NCBI GenBank assembly: GCA_029269725.1
Contig: JARJHS010000002.1
Span: 434,001 to 498,000, forward strand
DNA: 64,000 nt
Direction: 5' to 3'
Source: Pollutibacter soli
Lineage (GTDB): Bacteria > Bacteroidota > Bacteroidia > Chitinophagales > Chitinophagaceae
Shown: positions 14,800-23,818 of the stretch, piece by piece
Layout: each line of letters opens with the position of its first letter
Position numbering within the stretch: the first letter of the stretch is position 1
Made by a program: the position numbers and the translations under genes
Notes under the pieces: model-generated
The model's database searches: none
Seen by the model: the letters and a program-made list of their open reading frames with translations, nothing else
Told to the model about the DNA's origin: nothing

Positions 14800-17424
14800 T
14801 TACTCAATCATCGCTTCTTTCAGGTAGTTTGATGAATAAGGTGATTTCATTACCTGCTGACGGAATTTTTTCGATTTCAACAACTTCTCCATTTCTTTTT
14901 CATCGAAAAGATCAAGGTTGGAGAACAAACTATAAAACTGCGGGTCTGTTTGAAGCAGATGAATCAATTCAGTTGCGAGGGCTTCTTTTTCCGGTTTAAC
15001 TGCATTACTCCGGAATGGTCCGCGAACCAGAAAAGAACCGATTAGCTCGGTAATTCCGCTCCAGGTTGCTTCGGCATCCGGTGCTTTTTTCAATTGACTT
15101 TCTTCTGCCACAGGTACCGATAATGCATCCAACGCACGAAGGATTCCATTGCCGTAATATTTTTTCCATTCACCGAACACGTTATCTTTTGCAGCGGATG
15201 TGTACAGTGCGTTGCGAACCGCTTCCACTTTTTTCCATTGATTTCCCGGAGAGTAATAACCTTTCGCCTCAAGTTCGTCACGGTGGTATGCAATCCAGAT
15301 GGCTGCACCTGCGGCCACCTGTGGTGTTGCAGAAGAAGTTCCCCCACCACTGCGTAAAAATGCAAAATGAGAAGATGCCCAAGGCGTGTTAGGTGTATAA
15401 CCTGCCAGTGCACGATTCATGCGGGAAGGCGGACCCCATGACCCCTGCATATATTTCGTACCGATGTTGAACCTGCTCTTCTGCAGGAAATTGACATCGT
15501 ATGGGCGGTGATCAAACATAGCTCCCGTTGCAGCAATCACGCGTTCATATGCTGCCGGAAACAAAACACATTTTGGTAATGCTGCTCCTAAACCTTTATA
15601 CCAGCAATTGCTCGCCGCAGTAACAAGTACAAGTCCCGCTTCATAAGCACGATTAACTGCTTTCGCCATTCGCCGTGAAGGCTTTCCTGCCATAGACATG
15701 GATAGAACTTCGCAACCCTGCTCGATTGCATAGTCAATTGCAGCAGCAAAATTTTTATCGTTGAATATGACCACGGATTCGGACACACGAACAGGCACAA
15801 CATCCGCAAAGGGAACACCGCCAATATTTCCTTCGAATTCGTTGAATGTTTGCTCCTTTGTCGCCATTCCTCCTGCGAACAGCACAAGCGTACCAAGTCC
15901 ATGACCTTCCTGACCACCGGATCCTGCAAGATCTAAGGCCTGGTTTGGATTAGTGTCTTTGTCGACGAAGCTTCGTGCCTTATCTACGCGCAATTTTGGT
16001 GGTAATGATTTGTGGTCAGGATTATAACCAGTATCTACATGTACAACTGTAACATGCGCATCCGGCTTCTCCGTCTGTACTTTTTTCACCGCTGCGGCCA
16101 GCTGCGAGTGCTGTTCATCCAGGTGCCATCCGATACCAATAGCGCCTTGTTGTAATGATGGCGGCCATTCTTTCATATAATCGGGATTGTTCGCATCTCC
16201 TTCGCGACTTATCCTGGGTTTCTGCGCGGGGTTGATTGTAAGTTGTGGTTCAACAGAAGCCTCAATACCGCGTTTCTTCAGAGAAGTTTGCAACGCATGC
16301 GCAGCGCTCCAGGCAAACTGGTGAGAAATTTCGGGTAGAGAAACGGTGATCTGCCTGCTGCCACCGGATTTTTTATCGCTGATGACCACCAGGTCCTTTC
16401 CCCCAAATACATCATCTCCGATATCATTTGTCGTTTCAATGAGCAAGACAGCGGGCTCTTGTGTTTCAATAATACTCAGATCTGTTTCAGCTAACATCGG
16501 TGGCATCGTTCTCACTTTTGTAAAAGAAAGATCAGGTTTCCGATAGCCATCAACTTTATCTGCATTTGCAATTTTTATTGCAAACGGGGAACTGTAGTCG
16601 TAGGATGGAATCACTCCGCCATACTCGAAAAATCCGGGAACCGGGAAGTAATAACGTTGACGAACACCTGCAATTAATCGTTCTCCGTTCGCTGTTTTGA
16701 AATCCGGATCTTTAAACAGATCCATAAATGCTTCGGTAAAAATTCCATTTTTATCACCATCAAGCGTTTCTTCGTCATCCTGGCAGGCGGCCAGCAATTT
16801 CACTGAAGCCTGAACGCCCTTGCCTTTGGAACTTAATTTAAATTTATCCTGCAAAGGCCTGTAAACAGTATCCTTAAAATTCATCGCTATCAGCGCTTCT
16901 TCCTCCTTACTGAGTTTTCTTGATCGCATACCTCTCATCTTGGCAGAATCGGCAATCCCTTCGGAGAGTAGTTCACTAAGATCAACTCCGGCAGCTTTTA
17001 TTACCGTGCCGGAATGACAACTGTCTGATACCACGGTAATCCTTACCCCTTTTGGAAAAGCTGAAAATGATTCATACAACTCATCATCAAGCAGCTGACG
17101 ATCATAGAGGCACCAGGTCTGGTCATATTGTTCATTATCTTCAGAGGATGGCCTGTCATTTTTTATAGAACCGCCATGACCCGCATAGGTGAGCAGCAAT
17201 ATATCCCCTGGTTTTACAACGGTACTGTATTCTTTGAGTTGTTTCAGAACATCTGTTGATGTTGCTTTTCCGTTGTGAAGACTTTTTGTTTTGTAACCCA
17301 TCTTTTTGGCAAAACCCTCCCAGAATTTTGCGTCATTCACTGCCGCTTTCAACTCAACTATATCACCATAATGTTTTTTGTCTACAATATTGACTCCAAT
17401 ATGTAGTGATAATCCTTTTGACAT
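14800..17424 (-). CDS. Metacaspase-subtilisin fusion protease
   Basis: 874 residues, ATG at 17424. Residues 1-290 are a caspase-like (peptidase C14) domain: LSLHIGVN first strand, TYAGHGG with catalytic His83, and VSDSCHSG with catalytic Cys136. A linker (about 300-420) follows. Residues about 455-770 are a subtilisin-like S8 domain: VVHVDTGYN (Asp464), GQEGHGLGT (His508), TAASNCW (oxyanion Asn606) and GGGTSSATP (Ser697). No signal peptide is present, so it should act in the cytoplasm. It is the second gene of an operon, 39 bp after the caspase-hydrolase gene. A plausible model is that one protease activates the other, as in bacterial death or defence cascades; this is inference. Both active sites look intact. 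Confidence 0.88.
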   Translation of the reverse strand: MSKGLSLHIGVNIVDKKHYGDIVELKAAVNDAKFWEGFAKKMGYKTKSLHNGKATSTDVLKQLKEYSTVVKPGDILLLTYAGHGGSIKNDRPSSEDNEQYDQTWCLYDRQLLDDELYESFSAFPKGVRITVVSDSCHSGTVIKAAGVDLSELLSEGIADSAKMRGMRSRKLSKEEEALIAMNFKDTVYRPLQDKFKLSSKGKGVQASVKLLAACQDDEETLDGDKNGIFTEAFMDLFKDPDFKTANGERLIAGVRQRYYFPVPGFFEYGGVIPSYDYSSPFAIKIANADKVDGYRKPDLSFTKVRTMPPMLAETDLSIIETQEPAVLLIETTNDIGDDVFGGKDLVVISDKKSGGSRQITVSLPEISHQFAWSAAHALQTSLKKRGIEASVEPQLTINPAQKPRISREGDANNPDYMKEWPPSLQQGAIGIGWHLDEQHSQLAAAVKKVQTEKPDAHVTVVHVDTGYNPDHKSLPPKLRVDKARSFVDKDTNPNQALDLAGSGGQEGHGLGTLVLFAGGMATKEQTFNEFEGNIGGVPFADVVPVRVSESVVIFNDKNFAAAIDYAIEQGCEVLSMSMAGKPSRRMAKAVNRAYEAGLVLVTAASNCWYKGLGAALPKCVLFPAAYERVIAATGAMFDHRPYDVNFLQKSRFNIGTKYMQGSWGPPSRMNRALAGYTPNTPWASSHFAFLRSGGGTSSATPQVAAGAAIWIAYHRDELEAKGYYSPGNQWKKVEAVRNALYTSAAKDNVFGEWKKYYGNGILRALDALSVPVAEESQLKKAPDAEATWSGITELIGSFLVRGPFRSNAVKPEKEALATELIHLLQTDPQFYSLFSNLDLFDEKEMEKLLKSKKFRQQVMKSPYSSNYLKEAMIE

Positions 17425-17463
17425 ATGTAAGCGTTTTATTCTTTTGGTAAGTTGAACCCCACG

Positions 17464-20400
17464 TCAACTGAGGAGTTCTTTCAGTTCATTTTGAATGAGT
17501 TTTTCCCTGAAATAGGAAAGATGATTACTCGGAACAATTATGAGCTTCGTTTTATCATAACCATTGATGGCTTGCATGCTTTCAAGAGTTACGGCGATAT
17601 CGGTTTTTTTACCATGATATACCAGTCCGATGATCCCGGGGAAAACAATTTCTTTCAGCAACATTTTTTTCAAGCGTTGGAAAAACGGATCATCGCCGGT
17701 ATAATCGTTCAAAAGAGAGATGTCGCCGCCGATGAGTGAATATTCAACACCATCGGCCATGAAGTTTGTACGGAGCTTGGTTATGAAATCAGAATTTGGT
17801 TCCGTGTCCTTCAGCGTTCGGCCGGGATCCAGTTTAAGTTTTTTAAGAACAAATGACAATCCTGTAATTACCAGCTTCACTACCGGAGGTCCATTAAGCG
17901 CATGGGTAATTAATCCAAGTAAACCTGATCCGAGTTTGGCGAGTTCTGAACCTGCGCTTGCCACACCTACCAGTATCAGTCTTTTCACATATTGGTTTCC
18001 ATTCTCTTTTTCTACCAGCCAACGTGCGACCATGCCTCCTTGTGAGTGAGCAATAATGATCAGCGAAGGCGAACTGTCTTTCCCAAATCCGGCAGTTACT
18101 AAATCTTTGCCGAGTGAAGCTGCAACATCAGTAACCGGGGTCGACAGGTTTTCATAATCATACGTCAGAACATAATCCAGTTTCGAATTCAGGTCTTTCA
18201 TGTCTTTTAAAGATGCCACGATATGTTTGGTGTCACCTGTGAGACCATGAATCAATAATGCAGCTTTTGCAGCTGTCCTTTCTTTCAGTATCGTATTCAT
18301 TTTGGATGGCTCCTCAGATTCTTTCTTCCATGACCCATCCGTTGCAAAACTGTAAAGCACTAATGTATTCAACCGTTCATTCCTTCGGAATATCTTTTTA
18401 AAGAACATTTTTATGGAACCGCCAAGACTTCGGTTAAGCGGTAACGTGGTATCAGAAATTCTTCCTGGCGTAGGTGGCGGCAACTCCTGGATATGTATGG
18501 TTCCGGTATCATCACAGTACCCAAGAGGAAACCATATACCGGCTTCATCATCAAAGCCGAAAGGCACAATTGTTTCCTCAAGATCAGTGCTATCCGCAGA
18601 ACGCGTCCTTGCAACAGGAGGCGTGATTTTCACTTCGATTTCTTTGCCCTCTGGAATTTTTAATGGCTGATCTCCGGGTGGTAAAATTTCCAGCATTACC
18701 ACACCATTATTGGAAGACGGATTAAGCCCACTTGTAAAAGGCATCTGGTCTACAAGAGTGTCCCCCCATATATAGTCGGGCGGAATAACCTGGTATTTCA
18801 ATTGATCTGCCTGACCATCCACACTACGCATGGAAGAAGATTGAATTTTTCTTTGCAGATCATCACCCGTTACAGCGATGGCTCTTGCGCTGATACCCTC
18901 CGGAACAGAAACCCGAAAAGCGGTAAAGTCGGCTTCTTTTGCTGCATCGAGTTCTTTCTCTTTTGCTGGTCCAACAATCCTGATCCTGTTTGTAAAAACA
19001 TTCCATTCTGCTTCCTTGACCACACTGTCATGGGAAGTATCAATCTGGAACTGATCAGTACCTCGGAAATTTTTCGATACTGCGTCATCCAATTCAAGTG
19101 ATTCCTGGTTGAATCGTTCAAGATTCAATGAACTGTCTGAAACAAAGATTTTCAGAAATGCTGTAGTCTCATTGATGTTGTAATTCTTATAATTTTTGTC
19201 GATAACCAACGGCAGCGTCTTCGTTTCGTAGTTATTAAGAATTGTCTTGAGATAAACCGGGGTTCCGCCTTTTACAAGTGTTGTTCCTGCTGAAATGAGT
19301 TCGTGTGAGATTCCGTACTTACTATCCAGGTACAACGCACCTATAAAGCATTTCTGAACATTTGAATCCGGGGCAATACTGATGGAGAACCTGAATGCAG
19401 GCTGTATTCCCTGACGATAACTGAGAACAATTTCTTCTTCCGGATTTACCAGTTGTTCCGTTCCTTTTAAAAGATCGAGCGTTTGTAATTTTAAAACCTG
19501 CCCTTCAATTTTTTCTATTTTAAATATGAAATCCTCTTTGCGATAAATGCTGTTTTCATTAAAAAGATCACTCGTGTTTATCCATTTGGCAACCGATTCG
19601 GTATTGTTCAAAAAAGAAAATGCATCTTTTTCTCTTCTGAATAAAGGAACAGCTCCATCGGCAGCTGTCAGCACATAGGAATTTTCATCAGTTAACTGGA
19701 CCAGATAGTCAGGTGTTCCGTTTTGTTCGAACAATATATCGATGAAGATCGGCTTGATTTTATTCGCTGCTTCTTTCAAAGCATTCACAATATCGTTCTC
19801 ATTTGCCAGGGCTTTTGAAATACCGACTTTAAGTTTTTTTGCAGCTGCCGATGCAAGTACAGCCTGGTAATTTTCTTTTGTTTTGTCGAAACCAGACATC
19901 TGTGCTTCATCGAGAACAGAAAAATCTGCATATACTTTTGTAACCTTTATTTCTTTTTCAGATCCAGCGATGCGTATGGTTGTATGTCCGGTTGTTCCAT
20001 CGGAAGTGAGTCCATCCATTGTGCCTGCATGCAATTTCCATACTGCAGCGCTGACATCAAACCGAACTTCATAAACAGGTTTGAAAGCAATCCGATCCTG
20101 TTGCAAAAATCCAAGATCAAGATTTTTGTCATCAGCTGAAAATGCTACCGGCGTCTGAGCAGCATTGCGATTGTGTACAGCAATTACGACCTGTTGCATC
20201 AGATCGCGATAAGATTTCGCAGTGCCTCCGCTTCGTAAAACTTCTACCAGTTTAGAGGTAAATAATCCACCATCTTCGCTCTCCTGCGCTTTTTCGAAAT
20301 CGAGTGCAGCAGCAAGATGTACATAGTTAGCAATCGGAAAGCTGACCTGTCCGCCTTCTTTTTTATAAAAATCCCTGTCAGTATCGTAACCGATGTATTT

Positions 20401-21006
20401 TTCCAGAGGTATCTTGTTTCTTGAAGAACCGATATGCCGATACTGTATGCCTTCGGTAAAAGATCTTGTGTTATTTCCGGAATGGCAGGAGTCCATGATG
20501 ATCAGGCAATGAACTTTTTTATCTTTCAAAGCATCCCATAACAGAAAGGCAATTTCTTTATCAATAAGGTCGCGTGCCTCTGGTTTTTGCATATCCCGAC
20601 TATCAACGCAAACAAGGGTTTCATTCTTCCGATCTGATTTTGCGTATTGAAATTCTTCCGGAGCATCGGTTTGCGAGCCGTGACCACTGTAATATAACAG
20701 GCAATAATCGCCTTCTTTTGCAGATTTTAAATGAGCAAAAGCCTTTGTTGTAATATTTTCAAAACTGGCTTGCTGGTAATCGACGGTATAGTTACGCTCT
20801 GTTTTGTACTTCTCAAGTCTTGCTTCTCCGACTTTGCCCGGCGAAAGAAAATACGCAGGGTTGTAGATGAGTTTTTCTTTTTGCTGTTCACACCACTGAC
20901 GGAAAAACAAGTCGATGTTCAACGCATCCCGTGTGCAGCCATAGAGGGGCGTCTGAGGATAGTTGTCTATTCCTATAATTGTGGCGTAGAGTGTTCGCGC
21001 TGGCAT
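17464..21006 (-). CDS. Metacaspase with C-terminal alpha/beta-hydrolase (lipase-like) domain
   Basis: 1180 residues, ATG at 21006. Residues 1-290 are a caspase-like domain: YATIIGIDNYPQ start, YYSGHGSQTD (His109), MDSCHSGNN (Cys174). A long middle region (about 300-900) is strand-rich, with no family I recognise. Residues about 930-1180 form an alpha/beta-hydrolase: AALLIHGLTGDT (HG oxyanion strand), IIIAHSQGGMV (Ser988), KTDIAVTLES (Asp1136) and SNHLSYF (His1162) give a full triad. No signal peptide, so cytoplasmic. First gene of the operon with the caspase-subtilisin gene. The hydrolase could be a lipase acting on membranes or an esterase/peptidase; the sequence does not decide. Confidence 0.88.
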   Translation of the reverse strand: MPARTLYATIIGIDNYPQTPLYGCTRDALNIDLFFRQWCEQQKEKLIYNPAYFLSPGKVGEARLEKYKTERNYTVDYQQASFENITTKAFAHLKSAKEGDYCLLYYSGHGSQTDAPEEFQYAKSDRKNETLVCVDSRDMQKPEARDLIDKEIAFLLWDALKDKKVHCLIIMDSCHSGNNTRSFTEGIQYRHIGSSRNKIPLEKYIGYDTDRDFYKKEGGQVSFPIANYVHLAAALDFEKAQESEDGGLFTSKLVEVLRSGGTAKSYRDLMQQVVIAVHNRNAAQTPVAFSADDKNLDLGFLQQDRIAFKPVYEVRFDVSAAVWKLHAGTMDGLTSDGTTGHTTIRIAGSEKEIKVTKVYADFSVLDEAQMSGFDKTKENYQAVLASAAAKKLKVGISKALANENDIVNALKEAANKIKPIFIDILFEQNGTPDYLVQLTDENSYVLTAADGAVPLFRREKDAFSFLNNTESVAKWINTSDLFNENSIYRKEDFIFKIEKIEGQVLKLQTLDLLKGTEQLVNPEEEIVLSYRQGIQPAFRFSISIAPDSNVQKCFIGALYLDSKYGISHELISAGTTLVKGGTPVYLKTILNNYETKTLPLVIDKNYKNYNINETTAFLKIFVSDSSLNLERFNQESLELDDAVSKNFRGTDQFQIDTSHDSVVKEAEWNVFTNRIRIVGPAKEKELDAAKEADFTAFRVSVPEGISARAIAVTGDDLQRKIQSSSMRSVDGQADQLKYQVIPPDYIWGDTLVDQMPFTSGLNPSSNNGVVMLEILPPGDQPLKIPEGKEIEVKITPPVARTRSADSTDLEETIVPFGFDDEAGIWFPLGYCDDTGTIHIQELPPPTPGRISDTTLPLNRSLGGSIKMFFKKIFRRNERLNTLVLYSFATDGSWKKESEEPSKMNTILKERTAAKAALLIHGLTGDTKHIVASLKDMKDLNSKLDYVLTYDYENLSTPVTDVAASLGKDLVTAGFGKDSSPSLIIIAHSQGGMVARWLVEKENGNQYVKRLILVGVASAGSELAKLGSGLLGLITHALNGPPVVKLVITGLSFVLKKLKLDPGRTLKDTEPNSDFITKLRTNFMADGVEYSLIGGDISLLNDYTGDDPFFQRLKKMLLKEIVFPGIIGLVYHGKKTDIAVTLESMQAINGYDKTKLIIVPSNHLSYFREKLIQNELKELLS

Positions 21007-21257
21007 AGCTATGCGTTTAACAGAGTAATGCAGCTACTGATCAGAATGAAGAGCAAGTAAAAATCCCGCAGTCGGGAAGCCTCACAGATCGGATGGTCAC
21101 ATACAAAGAGAGGTGAATGTACCTAATTTTTTCAGAACCTGTACCCGGAAAATCCCCTGTTCGCAAGACCGGGGCACAATGGTTGCAATGAGAAAATGTG
21201 GCCGAAACAGGGAACCGGTATTTGCTTCATTACTAACTTTAAATAACATTTCAATTT

Positions 21258-21926
21258 ATGGACAACGTTCCGCTTAGGCTGATCATCACCGGTACTACAG
21301 GTATGGTGGGCGAAGGTGTACTGCATTATGCCCTGCAACATCCCGATGTTGGAAAGATCCTCATCATCAACAGAAAACCTCTCGGCCTCTCACATCCAAA
21401 GCTGACAGAAATTATTCACAAGGATTTCTATGACCTGGGCCCGATACTTCAGGATTTGAAAGGATATAATGCCTGCTTTTTTTGCCTGGGCATTTCCAGT
21501 ATTGGAATTTCTGCAGAAGATTATTTTAAAACCACCTACACGCTGACCTTATACTTTGCGGAAATTCTTTCCAAACTGAATCCGGAAATGTATTTCTGCT
21601 ACATCTCCGGCGCGGGAACCGATACTACGGAAAAGGGAAGAAGCCGATGGGCGAGAGTAAAAGGCAAAACGGAAAATGATTTGATGAAGCTTCCTTTTGC
21701 GCATGTGTACGCGATAAGACCCGGATTCATCAAAGCGGTTCCCGGTCTGACAAAAACAAATAAACTGTACAATTATTTCGGTTGGGTTTTCCCTATCGGG
21801 AGGAAATTATATCCTGCAGGTTTTGTTACTATGAAAGAACTTGCGCTGGCGATGATCAACCTCAGTAAGGGATTTGAAAAAAATATCATTGAGGGCAGGG
21901 ACCTGATCACATTGGGAAAAAAATAA
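21258..21926 (+). CDS. NAD(P)-binding atypical SDR (TIP30/HTATIP2-like)
   Basis: 222 residues. Starts RLIITGTTGMVGEGVLHYALQHPDVGKILIINR, the Rossmann motif TGTTGMVG of NAD(P)H-binding extended SDRs, then FCLGISSIG, YISGAGTDTTEKGRSRWARVKGKTENDL (Lys of a YxxxK-like site appears replaced by GKTEND) and YAIRPGFI. The family contains NADP-binding sugar-epimerase-like oxidoreductases of unknown substrate. It is cytoplasmic and divergent from the caspase operon, sharing a 251-bp intergenic region without obvious operon links. Confidence 0.78.
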   Translation: MDNVPLRLIITGTTGMVGEGVLHYALQHPDVGKILIINRKPLGLSHPKLTEIIHKDFYDLGPILQDLKGYNACFFCLGISSIGISAEDYFKTTYTLTLYFAEILSKLNPEMYFCYISGAGTDTTEKGRSRWARVKGKTENDLMKLPFAHVYAIRPGFIKAVPGLTKTNKLYNYFGWVFPIGRKLYPAGFVTMKELALAMINLSKGFEKNIIEGRDLITLGKK

Positions 21927-21928
21927 AC

Positions 21929-22960
21929 TTAGAGTGATCTCAGCCATTCCAATGAAGGCTGTTTGCCTTTAAAAAAGAGTGATAATATCTCCGATGCAGC
22001 ATCCATTCCGCGTGTGCTGTTGGTGAAGTATACCAACCCTTCTTTTCGGTCCGGATAGATCATTACAAATGCTTTCCAGTTGCCGTTATCTCCCCATTGC
22101 CAGAACGCTAATCCTTCTTTTGTATGCTGACTTGCTAATCCGAGAGCCCAGAACAGTTCATCGCCGGTTTTTTGCATACGGGCAAGAGGTTGTGGTGTGA
22201 ACATTTCTTTGTACACGTTTGCTGACAAATTCCGGCTGTTCATTAAAGCAATTAAAAATTTCGCGTAATCGCTGGCGGTAGTTTGCAGACTTGCCGCCAG
22301 GTTTGCTGATTCGGGAAAATAATTTTCTTCTGCGTCACCATCGTCATTGTGCGGTACGCCGAAATCCGGTTCAAAACTTTTGCGCCATATATATCCCGAA
22401 CGCGTCATTCCCAATGGTTGAAATATTGTTGCCTGCATATATTCTTCGATCGGCTGACCTGTAATTTTTTCTACCACTTTGGAGAGGTAAACATATCCTT
22501 CCCCGGAATACCTGAATCTTGTTCCCGGTTCATACTGAAATCGAAGTGTGTCGTTTCGCTTGCGCCAGTTAGGCAGCCCACTGGTATGACTCAATACCAT
22601 TCGCGCTGTGATCTGTTTGTTCCTTGGATCGTAAGCTATATCAGGCCAGGTAAAATATTTATACAGCGGTGTATCGAGGTGGATCTGGCCTTTGTCTGCC
22701 ATCTGCATCACTGCATACGCAAAAACAGGTTTGCTGAGCGATGCAGCGGAAAATACCGTATTGGTTGTTACGTTCTGGCCTTTCTCTTTATTTGCTTTAC
22801 CCAATGAAAGTTCCTGGCTCACCTTTCCATTCTGAATATATGCCAGAGAAATACCGGGTATTTTGTATTTGCTGAGAATGGAACTGATTTCGTCTTTAAG
22901 TGTTTGAGAATAGCAGGATGAAAAAGAAAATACAGCGATAACGAAAAATAAAAAACGCAT
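21929..22960 (-). CDS. Secreted serine hydrolase, beta-lactamase/class C fold
   Basis: 343 residues. The signal peptide MRFLFFVIAVFSFSSCYSQ has Cys16 in a possible lipobox. The SxxK motif is SLSK at 74-77 (Ser74 nucleophile), Tyr151 in RYSGEGY corresponds to the YxN motif, and WGDNG near the C-terminus takes the KTG position. Such beta-lactamase-related serine hydrolases act as esterases or peptidases in the periplasm; true beta-lactamase activity is unlikely from family knowledge. The stop codon nearly abuts the neighbouring plus-strand gene. It follows the DUF1835 gene by 18 bp and may be co-transcribed with it. Confidence 0.85.
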   Translation of the reverse strand: MRFLFFVIAVFSFSSCYSQTLKDEISSILSKYKIPGISLAYIQNGKVSQELSLGKANKEKGQNVTTNTVFSAASLSKPVFAYAVMQMADKGQIHLDTPLYKYFTWPDIAYDPRNKQITARMVLSHTSGLPNWRKRNDTLRFQYEPGTRFRYSGEGYVYLSKVVEKITGQPIEEYMQATIFQPLGMTRSGYIWRKSFEPDFGVPHNDDGDAEENYFPESANLAASLQTTASDYAKFLIALMNSRNLSANVYKEMFTPQPLARMQKTGDELFWALGLASQHTKEGLAFWQWGDNGNWKAFVMIYPDRKEGLVYFTNSTRGMDAASEILSLFFKGKQPSLEWLRSL

Positions 22961-22978
22961 ATGGAGTTATTGGTGATT

Positions 22979-23743
22979 TCACTTTTTATGATCGCCAATA
23001 ACGCGATCATAAATTTCTTTTACCTGCACATCGCCAAATCCATAAACTCCTTCGCTCTTCTGGAAATCGACGAATAAAGATGAAAAGTCTTTCTTTCCGT
23101 TCCTGATGATTTCATTAATTATTTTTTCAGGTTTACCCAATCTTCCGTGACCCGGGAACCGGTCAAGGTGTGCCTTGCACACTACCCTGAGGTAAGGGAA
23201 TGCAGTTGATTGACGGCGTGAAAGTTCATCAATCAATTCAAAATTAGTTTCACGCAATGCCGTCCATAATTTACCGGCAAGTACCTGGTCTTCCTCAGAT
23301 AATTTGATCGAATGATCAAGACTATACCTCAGTTTATCAACGCCTGCCCTACCGAAATCATCCCAGGCTTTTTCTTCAGATAGAAATGATGGATATACAA
23401 TCTTTATCTCGATCGGTATATTTAACGAACTGATCCTTGAAATAATGAACAGCATGTTGATGAAGCAAAACAGATCATATCCAAACCAAAGAAAAAAGCG
23501 ATCGCCTTCTTTCGCTGTACATATCTTATCAAATTCAGCAACTGTGAAGGCGTAGTACTGTTGAAGATCAGATGCTGATGGACCAATCAGATAGTTTGCA
23601 CGGGTTTTATACAATTCTCCAAGTGTGATGCCTTCAAGACTGCCACTGATAAACGCTTCACGTGTGACAATCACTTTTCCTTCCAGGCGGAGCGCCAGGA
23701 AACGGTCAGTTAAAGCATCACCATTCAATACATGAAAGTCCAA
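22979..23743 (-). CDS. DUF1835-domain protein
   Basis: 254 residues from a TTG start at 23743; no ATG is available upstream before an in-frame stop, and the family start (DFHVLNGDALTDRF) begins right here. DUF1835 proteins begin H(V/I)LNGDAL and contain a later R-rich helix segment (here FPYLRVVCKAHLDRFPGHGRLGKPEKI). The fold is thought to be alpha/beta; biochemical function is unknown. The unusual start codon is worth noting. Co-transcription with the downstream serine hydrolase is possible. Confidence 0.8.
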   Translation of the reverse strand: MDFHVLNGDALTDRFLALRLEGKVIVTREAFISGSLEGITLGELYKTRANYLIGPSASDLQQYYAFTVAEFDKICTAKEGDRFFLWFGYDLFCFINMLFIISRISSLNIPIEIKIVYPSFLSEEKAWDDFGRAGVDKLRYSLDHSIKLSEEDQVLAGKLWTALRETNFELIDELSRRQSTAFPYLRVVCKAHLDRFPGHGRLGKPEKIINEIIRNGKKDFSSLFVDFQKSEGVYGFGDVQVKEIYDRVIGDHKK

Positions 23744-23818
23744 GCGGCAAAAAACTTTGATCTCAATTTAATCAAAATTTTCTGCCGCATGTGTCTAAAT
23801 GACGAACGGAAAAACCCG

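Noticed and set aside
21007-21257. Bacteroidota-type -7/-33 promoter for the caspase operon
   Set aside because: A TTTG lies in the right region but no TAnnTTTG follows at a suitable distance.
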